A stretch of 64,000 nucleotides of DNA from Deferribacter autotrophicus (GTDB lineage: Bacteria > Chrysiogenota > Deferribacteres > Deferribacterales > Deferribacteraceae), in the NCBI RefSeq assembly GCF_008362905.1, contig NZ_VFJB01000003.1:355077-419076 (forward strand), written 5' to 3'. This document shows positions 39,379 to 48,293 of the stretch, piece by piece; position 1 is the first letter of the stretch; each line of letters opens with the position of its first letter. The translations under genes were made by a program, and so were the position numbers. The notes under the pieces were generated by a model. It was not told the DNA's origin. It worked only from the letters and a program-made list of their open reading frames with translations, and made no database searches.

Positions 39379-40677
39379 ATGCTGGAAAGATTGTTTAAAC
39401 TAAAAGAAAATAATACCGATGTAAAAACTGAGATCATAGCCGGCATCACCACATTTATGACAATGGCTTATATCATTTTCGTAAATCCGGCTATCCTTTC
39501 CAAAACTGGTATGGATTTTGGCGCTGTAATGATGGCCACAGTACTTGCAGCAGGTTTATCCACTATATTAATGGGGTTGTTGGTTAATTATCCTTTTGCA
39601 TTAGCTCCTGGGATGGGTCTCAATGCATACTTTACATTTACCGTAGTTATGCAGATGGGTTATTCCTGGCAAACTGCTCTTGGTGCAGTGTTTTTATCAG
39701 GTGTTATCTTCCTTTTTTTAACTTTTATAAAAGTGAGACAAATAATTGTTTATTCGATTCCTGACAGTATAAAAGTGGCCACAGCAGGCGGTATAGGATT
39801 ATTTATCACTTTAATAGGAATGAAAGAAGCAGGTATTGTTGTGGATAATCCTGCTACTCTTGTTTCTCTGGGCAACATTACCGAGCATTCTCCACTACTC
39901 ACCATAATAGGTGTAATAATAATAGGAGCACTTATAGCAAGAAGAGTACGTGGTGCCATTCTGATAGGAATTTTATTTATATGGATTTTAGGGGTTGTTT
40001 TAGGGTTTGCAAAATTCAAAGGTATTGTTGGGATGCCGCCTGATATTACACCGGTATTATTTAAACTTGATATAAAAAATGCATTAAATATAGGATTTTT
40101 TGGGATAATTTTTGCATTCCTATTTGTAGACCTTTTTGATACTACTGGTACACTGGTGGGTGTTGCAAAACAGGGTGGCTTTATAAAGGAAAATGGGGAG
40201 TTTCCAAAAGTAAATAAAGCACTAACTGTTGATGCAATAGGTACAGTTGCCGGCAGTTTATTGGGGACTTCAACGGTGACAACTTATATTGAAAGTGCCT
40301 CTGGCATTGCCGAAGGTGGTAGAACAGGGCTTACAGCTGTTACTACCGGAATTCTGTTTTTACTTTCTATGTTTATTGCCCCACTTGCAGAATCAATCCC
40401 ACCTTTTGCCACTGCACCGGCTTTAATTATAGTGGGAGTATTGATGCTTAAAACAGTTACAAAAATAAATTGGGACGATTTTACAGAGGCATTACCTGCT
40501 TTCATAGTCATGGTGTCTATGCCATTTTCATATAGTATTGCTACCGGAATTGCTTTAGGTTTCATATTTTATCCGTTAACAAAATTGCTAGCTGGTAGGG
40601 CTAAAGAAGTGTCTTTGCCGGTATGGATTCTTGCAGTAATATTTATAGCTAGGTTTATCTATCTGGGAGCAGGCTAA
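39379..40677 (+). CDS. NCS2/AzgA-family purine permease
   Basis: A 432-residue inner-membrane transporter with 12-14 hydrophobic segments. Signatures of the AzgA (adenine/guanine/hypoxanthine) branch are TEIIAGITTFMTMAYIIFVN at the N-terminus, FALAPGMGLNAYF (~75) and DLFDTTGTLVGVA (~250). It imports purine bases by proton symport. GGGG lies ahead of the ATG. The adenine deaminase gene starts at the very next base after its stop, so the pair forms an adenine uptake and salvage unit. Confidence 0.92.
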   Translation: MLERLFKLKENNTDVKTEIIAGITTFMTMAYIIFVNPAILSKTGMDFGAVMMATVLAAGLSTILMGLLVNYPFALAPGMGLNAYFTFTVVMQMGYSWQTALGAVFLSGVIFLFLTFIKVRQIIVYSIPDSIKVATAGGIGLFITLIGMKEAGIVVDNPATLVSLGNITEHSPLLTIIGVIIIGALIARRVRGAILIGILFIWILGVVLGFAKFKGIVGMPPDITPVLFKLDIKNALNIGFFGIIFAFLFVDLFDTTGTLVGVAKQGGFIKENGEFPKVNKALTVDAIGTVAGSLLGTSTVTTYIESASGIAEGGRTGLTAVTTGILFLLSMFIAPLAESIPPFATAPALIIVGVLMLKTVTKINWDDFTEALPAFIVMVSMPFSYSIATGIALGFIFYPLTKLLAGRAKEVSLPVWILAVIFIARFIYLGAG

Positions 40678-42297
40678 GTGGATCTTGTTTTAAAAAATGT
40701 AAGAATACCTGATTTTAACAATTTAAAATTTGAGAAAGTAAATATTGGAATTAAAGGTAATGTAATTGCCAAAATTTCGTCCGACACAATATCGGGTAAA
40801 GAAACTATTGACTGCAAAAACGGTATACTTTCACCAGGTCTTATAGACTGCCATTGCCATATTGAAAGCTCTTATCTCATACCTTCACTGTTTGGTAACA
40901 TCGTAGCAGGCTATGGCACACTATACGTTGTAGCTGATTGTCATGAAATTTCAAATGTGGCAGGTAAAAAAGGGTTGGAATTTTTTATAGAAAACAGCAA
41001 ATTATCAGCATGTCACATCTTTTATGCTGTACCATCTTGTGTGCCTGCCACAGATTTTGCCACATCCGGTGGTAGGCTAGATACAAACGATATCTTAGAT
41101 CTCCTAGAAAATGACAGGGTTGTTTCCCTCGGTGAACTTATGAACATTCCTGCCGTTTTAAATCGAGATGAAAATGTATTAAAAATAATTGAAAAGGCTA
41201 AGGGACTGAACAAAAGAGTAAATGGTCATGCTCCAAAGCTAAGAGGTGATTCGCTGAAATCATATTTTTCCATTGGCATTGATGATGATCACGAAAACGA
41301 AGAATATGATGAAATTGCAGAAAAAATCTCAGCGGGAGCACATATATTTTTAAGAGAAGGTTCTGCCGAACATTCACATCCTAATGCTTATAAAGCCATA
41401 GAAGATTTTCCAGAAAAAATAATGTTTTGCACTGATGACAAGACATTGAATGATATTTTGGAAAGCGGACATATTAACTATCATCTGAAAAAGGCAGTGA
41501 AAAATGGTATTAATCCTGTATTGGCATTAAAAACCGCTTCTTACAACGGACTTATGTATTATGGTTTAGATAAATACGCAGAGGTAAAAGAAGGAAACAT
41601 TGCAAATTTAGTGCTGTTCAATGGAGAAATGGAATTTAAGCCAGAACTTACCATAATAAATGGTAAACCACTTCAAGAGACTTTTGAAATAGGAAAGATA
41701 CCCGATTATTTACTCAATTCCTTTAAAATTAGTAAAATAACGGATGCTCCTAAAATTGATGAAAAGGTTAAACATATCTGTATAAAGGCAAATGACAAAA
41801 GTTTGATTACTGACAAAGTATCGGTTGATAAAAACGCGCCTGAATTTGATTTGGAAAATGATCTGTTAAAACTTGTAGTTTTCGAAAGATACGGTCACGG
41901 TTATCAATCAGCTGCAAGAATAACTGGGTTTGGGTTGAAAAAGGGGGCAATTGCCTCCTCTTTGGCCCATGATTGTCACAATATTATCGCTATCGGTACT
42001 TCGGATTATGCCATTCAAAAAGTGGTAAATGCTATTATCGAAAATAAAGGAGGACTGGCACTTTTTGATGAAAATACCGTTTATACGGTACCTTTGAATG
42101 TGGGAGGGATTGTATCTGCTCAAAATCCTTATGACCTTGCTAAAAAATTATCAACAATTAAAGAAAAAGCAAAATTGATTTGCCAAGATTTAACAGATCC
42201 CATTTCCACTCTCACATTTATGGCACTGGAGGTTATTCCTCATCTTAAACTGACTGATAGGGGATTGTTTGATGTGGATAAATTCGGTTATGTGTAA
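40678..42297 (+). CDS. ade: Adenine deaminase
   Basis: A 539-residue amidohydrolase converting adenine to hypoxanthine and ammonia. GTG start at 40678 directly after the permease stop. Metal-binding residues lie in GLIDCHCHIESS (~60), SLGELMN (~155), HAPKLRG (~185) and FCTDDKT (~245). The C-terminal adenine deaminase domain includes VVFERYGHG and AHDCHNIIAIGTSD. Length is slightly below the ~580 of many homologues. Co-expression with the permease fits purine salvage. Confidence 0.95.
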   Translation: MDLVLKNVRIPDFNNLKFEKVNIGIKGNVIAKISSDTISGKETIDCKNGILSPGLIDCHCHIESSYLIPSLFGNIVAGYGTLYVVADCHEISNVAGKKGLEFFIENSKLSACHIFYAVPSCVPATDFATSGGRLDTNDILDLLENDRVVSLGELMNIPAVLNRDENVLKIIEKAKGLNKRVNGHAPKLRGDSLKSYFSIGIDDDHENEEYDEIAEKISAGAHIFLREGSAEHSHPNAYKAIEDFPEKIMFCTDDKTLNDILESGHINYHLKKAVKNGINPVLALKTASYNGLMYYGLDKYAEVKEGNIANLVLFNGEMEFKPELTIINGKPLQETFEIGKIPDYLLNSFKISKITDAPKIDEKVKHICIKANDKSLITDKVSVDKNAPEFDLENDLLKLVVFERYGHGYQSAARITGFGLKKGAIASSLAHDCHNIIAIGTSDYAIQKVVNAIIENKGGLALFDENTVYTVPLNVGGIVSAQNPYDLAKKLSTIKEKAKLICQDLTDPISTLTFMALEVIPHLKLTDRGLFDVDKFGYV

Positions 42298-42338
42298 TTT
42301 TAAGGATATAAACTAAAAAAGTGTTTGCTGGAAAAATG

Positions 42339-42500
42339 AAGCGAGGATATTGCACGTTAAAAGATGATCTGTCTTACAACTCGTTGATAAAACAAGAGAT
42401 TGCTTCGTCGCATCCTCTCCTCACTGGTGACGAAGGAGAAGGTTGTCGACTCATCCGTCACCCTGAGCGTCAGCGAAGCAATCTCTTTACCATCATTGTG
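42339..42500. repeat. Half MITE / GCTTCGTCGC repeat
   Basis: It begins GAGGATATTGCACG like the MITE ends, then contains AGATTGCTTCGTCGCATCCT and a facing GCGAAGCAATCTC. The matching right terminal repeat is not seen, so it is a truncated copy. Confidence 0.55.
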
Positions 42501-42605
42501 TTACGGCTAAAGTTCGTGTTAACCTTATTTTAGTTCCTGCTGAAAAAGAGTATTTAATTGATAATTAAAATATTATTTATTAGTGGTATTACAATTATCA
42601 TACTT

Positions 42606-42625
42606 AAAGGGGGCAAGCCCCCTTT
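42606..42625. terminator. G/C-rich hairpin
   Basis: AAAGGGGGC, loop AA, GCCCCCTTT: nine perfect pairs. It may serve as terminator or be a piece of a dispersed repeat; the related CCCCC stretch just after it is typical of the latter. Confidence 0.5.
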
Positions 42626-42661
42626 AAATCCCCCAAAATATGGTAAAAACTATAGATATTT

Positions 42662-42859
42662 AGGATATTGCACAGTACACAGTTAAATATCATGAATGCA
42701 CAGCCAAGTGTTTAACATATTGATAATAATAAGATTGCTTCGTCGCATCCGCTCCTCGCAATGACGAAGAAGGGAGTTGTCACCAGCGAGCGGAGCGAAG
42801 CAATCTCTTGTTTATCATAAAGTTACACACTTGAAACGTTTTTGATTGTGCAATGCCCT
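42662..42859. repeat. 198-bp MITE-like element, copy 1
   Basis: Ends AGGATATTGCACA and TGTGCAATGCCCT are inverted repeats with two mismatches. Inside is a second inverted pair, AGATTGCTTCG (42732-42742) / CGAAGCAATCT (42797-42807). The reverse complement aligns along its whole length with 49966-50163, also 198 bp. No coding capacity. Confidence 0.8.
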
Positions 42860-42949
42860 CATATTTAAATTAAAAAAATCATAAAAAATTTTTTACTTAA
42901 TAATTAGTTTTCACTTTTTCAGTGAGAACTCCTACGTTTTTTTGTTGTA

Positions 42950-43130
42950 TAAGAAAATTATATTATGTAATGAATTAAGAATGGGACAGAGGACTACAGT
43001 GGGAATAAGCTTAAAAGCTTCATATTTAGTCTGTCCCCCGTCCCGAAAGTCCCTATTGGTTGATTTGGCTATCAAGCCACTGTCAAACGGGAGTTTGGAT
43101 TCGGGACTAAAATATTTTAAGTGAGGTTTG
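42950..43130 (+). ncRNA. Candidate IS110 bridge RNA
   Basis: The non-coding end upstream of the transposase folds into several stems. GGGACA (42983-42988) pairs with TGTCCC (43032-43037), reinforced by GACTA/TAGTC just inside. GTCCCGAA (43040-43047) pairs with TTCGGGAC (43100-43107). Two hairpins lie within it: TTGAT/ATCAA (43060-43075) and CAAAC/GTTTG (43084-43097). IS110 recombinases are known to use such an RNA to read donor and target DNA through internal loops. Assignment is by position and fold. Confidence 0.5.
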
Positions 43131-43132
43131 AC

Positions 43133-44320
43133 ATGAAAAATGACAAATTTGCTTTCTTTATAGGTGTTGATGTTTCCAAAGATAAGTTTAATTGCGCTAT
43201 TATTAACAATAAGCTTGAACTTCTCAAAGAAGCTGAATTTCAAATGGACATTGATGGTTTTAACAGCTTCTATGACTTGATTAAAAAGTATGACTCCTCT
43301 ATCATTGCTCTTGAATCTACTGGCAGCTATCACATTAACCTCTTAGCATCCCTTGTATCCAAAAAGAAAGATGTCTGTCTTATTAATCCAGCTCTCATCA
43401 AAAAATTTGCCCAATCCGTTACTCTCAGAAAAACCAAAACCGATAAAATTGATGCTGTTATCATTGCTAAATTTATAGCTAAGAATATTGAACATTTCAA
43501 TTATTTTGCTCTTCCTGAGTCCAATGATATTATCGCACTTGCCAGGATGAGAGAACATATTACTCAGCAGATTGCAAGAGTTAAGACTCAGCTTAAACAG
43601 CATCTTACTGTAGTATTTCCTGAACTTGTGGCAAATGCCAATGTATTTACTCAATCCATTTTGCATATCCTTAAACATATGCCTACAGCTGAAATCATCA
43701 GGAATGCTAATGAAGATGATATTCAAAAGATTCTTGATGAATTGAAGTTTGCACATAAGTCAAATATTACCCCTCAGAAGCTCATATCCCTTGCTAAATC
43801 CTCCATTGGTATTTCCTCTGATATCTGGGCTACTGTCATCAAAGAAGATGTTGAAATGCTCATATTTCTTAATAGCCGACTTGATAATATTACGAAGGAA
43901 TTTATTGATAAAATAAAATCTTCCAAAAAAGATGATATGGAGATTATTACTTCTATCAAAGGAATTAATGATATTACCGCTGCCCATTTTCTTGCAGAAA
44001 TTAAAGATATAAACAGATTTGCCAACAAAGGTAAACTTGCTGCCTATGCCGGGATAGATCCTGCTATTAAACAATCCGGAAGTATGTATAGTAACGGCAG
44101 AATAAGTAAAAAAGGATCCCGGTCCCTTAGGCGTATTCTTTATCTTATGGCAAGTGGTGTTATGAAGTTTAATGAGTATTTTAGAGCGTATTATTTGAAA
44201 AAGAAGGAGGAAGGTATGCCTCATAGAAAAGCTATGATTGCATTGTGTAACAAACTTGTGCGTGTACTTTATGCCATGCTTACAAAAAAAGAGGTTTTTC
44301 ATATGCCTAAATTATCTTAA
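43133..44320 (+). CDS. IS110-family transposase
   Basis: A 395-residue recombinase. The N-terminal RuvC-like DEDD domain begins FFIGVDVSKDKFNCAI and continues with IIALESTGSYH and KTDKIDAVIIA. The C-terminal Transposase_20 domain (ITSIKGINDITAAHFLAEIK, AAYAGIDP) carries the catalytic Ser in KQSGSMYSNGR. ATG at 43133 follows AGTGAGG. The gene appears intact, so the element may be active. Confidence 0.93.
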   Translation: MKNDKFAFFIGVDVSKDKFNCAIINNKLELLKEAEFQMDIDGFNSFYDLIKKYDSSIIALESTGSYHINLLASLVSKKKDVCLINPALIKKFAQSVTLRKTKTDKIDAVIIAKFIAKNIEHFNYFALPESNDIIALARMREHITQQIARVKTQLKQHLTVVFPELVANANVFTQSILHILKHMPTAEIIRNANEDDIQKILDELKFAHKSNITPQKLISLAKSSIGISSDIWATVIKEDVEMLIFLNSRLDNITKEFIDKIKSSKKDDMEIITSIKGINDITAAHFLAEIKDINRFANKGKLAAYAGIDPAIKQSGSMYSNGRISKKGSRSLRRILYLMASGVMKFNEYFRAYYLKKKEEGMPHRKAMIALCNKLVRVLYAMLTKKEVFHMPKLS

Positions 44321-44347
44321 TAATTTTTAATATTTATAGTTGACTAA

Positions 44348-46132
44348 TTAAAAAAGAGCTTCTTCACGTTTTTTCTGTTTCATCATTTCTTTGTTGTAAA
44401 TGGTTATAATATCACGTCTTGTGATTATCCCTTCAAGTTTTTTCTCTTCCTTATTATTTACAACAGGGAGAAGCTCTATATTTTTGAAACCGATTGTTTC
44501 AATGGCATCTGCCAGTGTGGCATCAGGTGTAATTACCGGAGTTTCCGTATCGCAAATTTCTCCTGCGACAACTATATCTTCAAGACCTTCTTCAAACACA
44601 AATTCCCTAATTTCTTCAAACCTCAAAACTCCCACCAATTTGTTATCTTCAGTGATAACAGGAAAGCTATTATGTTTGGTAGTAGGAATAAATTCCAAAA
44701 TCTCTTTAAAATGCATATCAGCTCTGATTACAATAGGGTCATTTCGCATAATTTCACCCACTTTAATTTCTTGCAAAATTTGAATAAAAAATTCTCCTTT
44801 ATGAATGGGTGAGTCGCTTCTAGCCCTTACTTGAGATTTGTAGATGGTTGTATTTCTCAAAATTAAAAAAGATAAAGATGAAACCCACATGGCAGGAACA
44901 AGAAGATGATAATTTCCTGTCATCTCTGAAACCATAATAATTGTTGAAAGTGGAGTATTTGCAATACCTGCAAAAAATCCGGCCATCCCCACGAGGGCAT
45001 AAGCGCCTGGATCTGAAACAATAGTGGGAAAAATCTTTTCGAGAACAAGTCCCATAAATCCGCCCACGGAGGCACCAATAACCATTGACGGACCGAAAAT
45101 ACCGGCACTTCCACCACTGCCTATGCTAAATGAGGTGGAGAAAATTTTTGCAAAAATTAAGATGAAAAGAAAACCAAGAGCAAGTTCTCCGTGCATTGCC
45201 TTTTCAATGTTGGCATAACCACCGCCCAAAGCCTGTGGAATAAAAAAGCCTATTATTCCTGTTAAAAAACCGCCGATTACAGGCTTCATGTAGTTTGAAA
45301 TTTTAAGATCTTTGAAGGTTTGATGAGTTTTATAAAATATATTTACATAAAGATAGCCAAACAGAGCGCAAGCAAATCCTAAGATTGTATAAGGGAATAA
45401 CTCGAGTGGATTTGTAAATCTAAAATCTGGTGTCAAAAATAGTGAATCCCATCCAAAGATACTGCAAAATATAGAATAGGCAATGATAGATGTAATGGTG
45501 GATGGCAACAACACTTCGGCTTCAAGGTCGCTGGATGAGTATAAAACTTCAGCTGCAAAGATAGCTCCTGCAAGAGGGCTTCTAAAAATTGCACCCACAC
45601 CGGCTCCCATCCCTGCAGCGGTTAAAATTCTTTTTTCTCTATCAGTTATATTCAGTTTTCTACCGAGAAAAGATGCAAAACCAGCACCGATTTGAGCAAT
45701 GGGACCTTCTCTACCACCTGATCCACCTGTCCCAATAGTTATGGCACTGGCAATGGTTTTTACAATGGGTACTTGCCAGCGGATATAACCGTTTTTAAAA
45801 TGTATTGCTTCTATAGCAGCATCTGTTCCATGCCCTTCAGCTTCAGGAGCAAATTTGTAGACTATAAAACCGCTAAGCAGTCCACCAAAGGTTGGGACTA
45901 AAAATAACATCCAGCGTTTAAATTCAGTAGTTGCATGGCCAAAAAGTGATGGCTCACCGCCCGTTTCACCGATTCTAAGACCTGTTAAATAATCCAGGAA
46001 AAAGTAGGATGTCCCCTGTAATAGGATAAAAAATAAAATGGCACCAAGTCCGGCAATAATCCCCACTATAGTGCCTAGAATAAACCATCTACCGATTATG
46101 GGAAAGTTTATATTTTTCAAAAAATTATTCAT
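44348..46132 (-). CDS. ClC-type chloride channel/antiporter with two CBS domains
   Basis: A 594-residue inner-membrane protein. Ion-path motifs are GSGGREGPIAQIGAG (with the gating Glu in GREGP) and GSGGSAGIFGPSMVIGA. The C-terminus has two CBS domains (~455-590), which usually bind adenine nucleotides and gate transport. The gating Glu suggests a Cl-/H+ exchanger, but the substrate could be another anion. ATG at 46132 was chosen: it overlaps the fetB end by eight bases, while the longer frame begins deep inside fetB. It is the last gene of the metX string. Confidence 0.9.
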   Translation of the reverse strand: MNNFLKNINFPIIGRWFILGTIVGIIAGLGAILFFILLQGTSYFFLDYLTGLRIGETGGEPSLFGHATTEFKRWMLFLVPTFGGLLSGFIVYKFAPEAEGHGTDAAIEAIHFKNGYIRWQVPIVKTIASAITIGTGGSGGREGPIAQIGAGFASFLGRKLNITDREKRILTAAGMGAGVGAIFRSPLAGAIFAAEVLYSSSDLEAEVLLPSTITSIIAYSIFCSIFGWDSLFLTPDFRFTNPLELFPYTILGFACALFGYLYVNIFYKTHQTFKDLKISNYMKPVIGGFLTGIIGFFIPQALGGGYANIEKAMHGELALGFLFILIFAKIFSTSFSIGSGGSAGIFGPSMVIGASVGGFMGLVLEKIFPTIVSDPGAYALVGMAGFFAGIANTPLSTIIMVSEMTGNYHLLVPAMWVSSLSFLILRNTTIYKSQVRARSDSPIHKGEFFIQILQEIKVGEIMRNDPIVIRADMHFKEILEFIPTTKHNSFPVITEDNKLVGVLRFEEIREFVFEEGLEDIVVAGEICDTETPVITPDATLADAIETIGFKNIELLPVVNNKEEKKLEGIITRRDIITIYNKEMMKQKKREEALF

Positions 46133-46907
46133 ATACCCTAATTCTTCCAAATTTATCAAAAAACAATTTATAGCTAAAGAATACGACAAGTAAAGAGGAA
46201 AAAACCACACTGGTGAAAATTATTATCATGATGGATAGTTGATATTTTACAGCTATGATTGGATTTGTACCTGATAGTATTTGACCGGTCATCATACCCG
46301 GAAGAAATACAAGCCCTATGCCACTCATGGAAGTGATGTATGGCAGAGTAGCAGCTTTTAAGGATTGAATGATGAAATTTTTTGTAGCTTCAAAAGTGGT
46401 GGCTCCATGACAAAGGTATGTTTCCACTACTTTTTTCTTCTCTTTTACTCCGGAATAAAATCTCTCTATGGCTAAAGCACAACCGTTCATCGAATTGCCC
46501 AAAATCATACCCATTAAGGGGATAAAATATCTCGCTTCATACCAAGGTGTTAGCCCTATAATGATTTTTATGAACAGAAAACCTATGATTAATGTTACCA
46601 GAGTGATTGATATAAAAATGTATGGAAAGATTTTTCTACTTGGGATTTTAGCCTTATTGAGAATGATATGGCTTGCAAAAAATGCCATTATAAAAAAAAT
46701 TGTGAATATCAAACTGGCAGTGTTCAGTTTGAAAATAAATTTCAGTATAAGCCCTGCAAGAAATAGCTGTAAGGACATCCTGACGATTGCTATTAGGAAA
46801 TTTTTTAGAAGTTTAAATTTTAAAAGTTCTACGAGAATCAGGTTTAAAAAGACAAGTCCGTAAATTATTAATATTCCCTGGAATGAAATATCAATTATAT
46901 CTTTCAT
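46125..46907 (-). CDS. fetB: FetB-like ABC exporter permease (UPF0014)
   Basis: A 260-residue membrane protein with about six or seven hydrophobic segments. RYFIPLMGMILGNSMNGCAL and the AATLPYITSMSGIGLVFLPG stretch, then MMTGQILSGTNP, are signature regions of the UPF0014/FetB family, which with FetA exports iron and protects from metal and peroxide stress. It overlaps fetA by 17 bases and clc by eight, indicating tight translational coupling. Confidence 0.88.
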   Translation of the reverse strand: MKDIIDISFQGILIIYGLVFLNLILVELLKFKLLKNFLIAIVRMSLQLFLAGLILKFIFKLNTASLIFTIFFIMAFFASHIILNKAKIPSRKIFPYIFISITLVTLIIGFLFIKIIIGLTPWYEARYFIPLMGMILGNSMNGCALAIERFYSGVKEKKKVVETYLCHGATTFEATKNFIIQSLKAATLPYITSMSGIGLVFLPGMMTGQILSGTNPIIAVKYQLSIMIIIFTSVVFSSLLVVFFSYKLFFDKFGRIRVYE

Positions 46908-47583
46908 CCAACACCTGCTTTATTTCTGTCTCATCAATTTCATTAAAGGTTTTGTATAACTTTCCGTCTTTGAAAAGTATTTTGACATCGGATTGTCTGA
47001 TAAGATTTACCGAGTGAGATACGGTGATAACTCCTATATTGTCTTTTATCTGTTTCAGAAGAGAAATCAGCTGGTTTTCAGTGTTTATATCAAGAGCTGA
47101 AGTGGGCTCGTCAAGGAGCAAAAAATCGGGTTGCAACACGATGCTTCTTAATATTGCTGCAATTTGCTTTTGTCCCCCTGATAATTCGTCCGTTTTTTTC
47201 TCCAAAAACTGCTCATCATAGCCAAAAATTTTTAAATAATTAAGATACAAATTTTTATCGAAATTTTTTTCTTTATTGATTTTTAGATTAAATACGATTT
47301 TTAAATCATCATCCACAGTATCTCCCAAAAGCACAGGTTCTTGATGCAGATAAATTATAGATGTCCTTAAAGCGGCCGGTTGGTAGTCGGTTATATCTTT
47401 ATTATGAAATTTTATTTCACCTTCAAAGGGGATGAGGTTTACGAGACATTTCAATAAGGTACTTTTGCCGCTACCACTTTTGCCAAAAATTGAATAAAAT
47501 TGCTTTTGTTTAAATTGGTAAGAAATGCCTTTTAAAATAGTTTTTTTACTTAGTGAGCAAGAAACATCTACAAGTTCAATCAT
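46891..47583 (-). CDS. fetA: FetA-like ABC transporter ATP-binding protein
   Basis: A 230-residue ABC ATPase with Walker A FGKSGSGKSTLLKCL (~35), signature ELSGGQKQIAAIL (~138), Walker B FLLLDEPTSALD (~160) and the H-loop VSHSVN. It energises FetB. The start overlaps the stop of the methyltransferase gene (ATGA). In this string it lies downstream of the SAM riboswitch, so its expression may follow methionine status. Confidence 0.88.
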   Translation of the reverse strand: MIELVDVSCSLSKKTILKGISYQFKQKQFYSIFGKSGSGKSTLLKCLVNLIPFEGEIKFHNKDITDYQPAALRTSIIYLHQEPVLLGDTVDDDLKIVFNLKINKEKNFDKNLYLNYLKIFGYDEQFLEKKTDELSGGQKQIAAILRSIVLQPDFLLLDEPTSALDINTENQLISLLKQIKDNIGVITVSHSVNLIRQSDVKILFKDGKLYKTFNEIDETEIKQVLDERYN

Positions 47584-48293
47584 AGTTTTTGAAATATGAA
47601 AATCCCTTTTTTATCTGTGTAAGATACAACTCTACCATTATCAGTTTCTACTTTCAACTCATCTTTTATCTTTGCTGGTAAATCTAAAAATGCTTTTTCT
47701 ATTTTTTCTACGGTTGTAGAATCCTGATTTAACCTGGTAGCCCATTCAATAAAGTTGTGTTTTTTAAAAATAGTGTGAAATGTTAACAGTCTGTATTTTT
47801 TAGCAGTAAATTCCAAGATTTCTGAAATTGTGAAGCTTCTGCGGTGAGTGTTGTCTCTGATATATTCAATGACATTTAAATAAGTATCCTCTATATCAAC
47901 AATACTGTCTATCAACACGAAAAAGCCTTTTTCATTCAAAACTCTATAGACTTCGTCAAAAAACAGCCCAGGTTTTTTGAAGTGATGTAATGCGATTCGA
48001 CATGTTACTATATCAAAGCTTTCCCCTTTAAAGGGTAAAAATTCTGCAAGACATTGGACTAAATGTGATAAATTATTTTTTTCTTTAGCGGTTTTCAACA
48101 TATTGAAACTTATATCTGTTGCCACTTTCATCGATGCGGAAAAAGGTTTTGTGAAATGTCCTGCTGCAGTGGCTATATCAAGAAGCTTTTTAAAATGATG
48201 ATTTTTAAAGTAATTGGTGCAAAAGGCTAAATCTTCACCTTCTTTGTGGTCCGAACTAATAAAATAATTTATTGCCGCATCATCGAATCCCAT
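47580..48293 (-). CDS. Class I SAM-dependent methyltransferase
   Basis: A 237-residue UbiE/Methyltransf_11-type protein. Motif I is LLDIATAAGHFTKPF (~38), then ATDISFNMLKTA, FKGESFDIVTCRIALHHF (motif II/III), and VYRVLNEKGFFVLIDSI. The substrate is unknown. It starts one base inside the metX stop (TGATG). In many bacteria metX is followed by metW, a methyltransferase-fold partner; this protein occupies that slot but does not look like classical MetW, so the role in methionine synthesis is only suggested. Confidence 0.8.
   Translation of the reverse strand: MGFDDAAINYFISSDHKEGEDLAFCTNYFKNHHFKKLLDIATAAGHFTKPFSASMKVATDISFNMLKTAKEKNNLSHLVQCLAEFLPFKGESFDIVTCRIALHHFKKPGLFFDEVYRVLNEKGFFVLIDSIVDIEDTYLNVIEYIRDNTHRRSFTISEILEFTAKKYRLLTFHTIFKKHNFIEWATRLNQDSTTVEKIEKAFLDLPAKIKDELKVETDNGRVVSYTDKKGIFIFQKL

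Larger units (their letters stand above)
42905..44340 (+). mobile_element. IS110-family insertion sequence
   Basis: One DEDD transposase gene preceded by about 200 bases of structured non-coding DNA, the arrangement of the IS110 group (as opposed to IS1111, which carries it downstream). IS110 elements lack inverted repeats, so the exact ends cannot be read here; the limits given are approximate. Confidence 0.75.

Noticed and set aside
42321..42533. Small open frame after adenine deaminase
   Set aside because: It lies in a dispersed palindromic repeat; the peptide has no similarity pattern and no leader.
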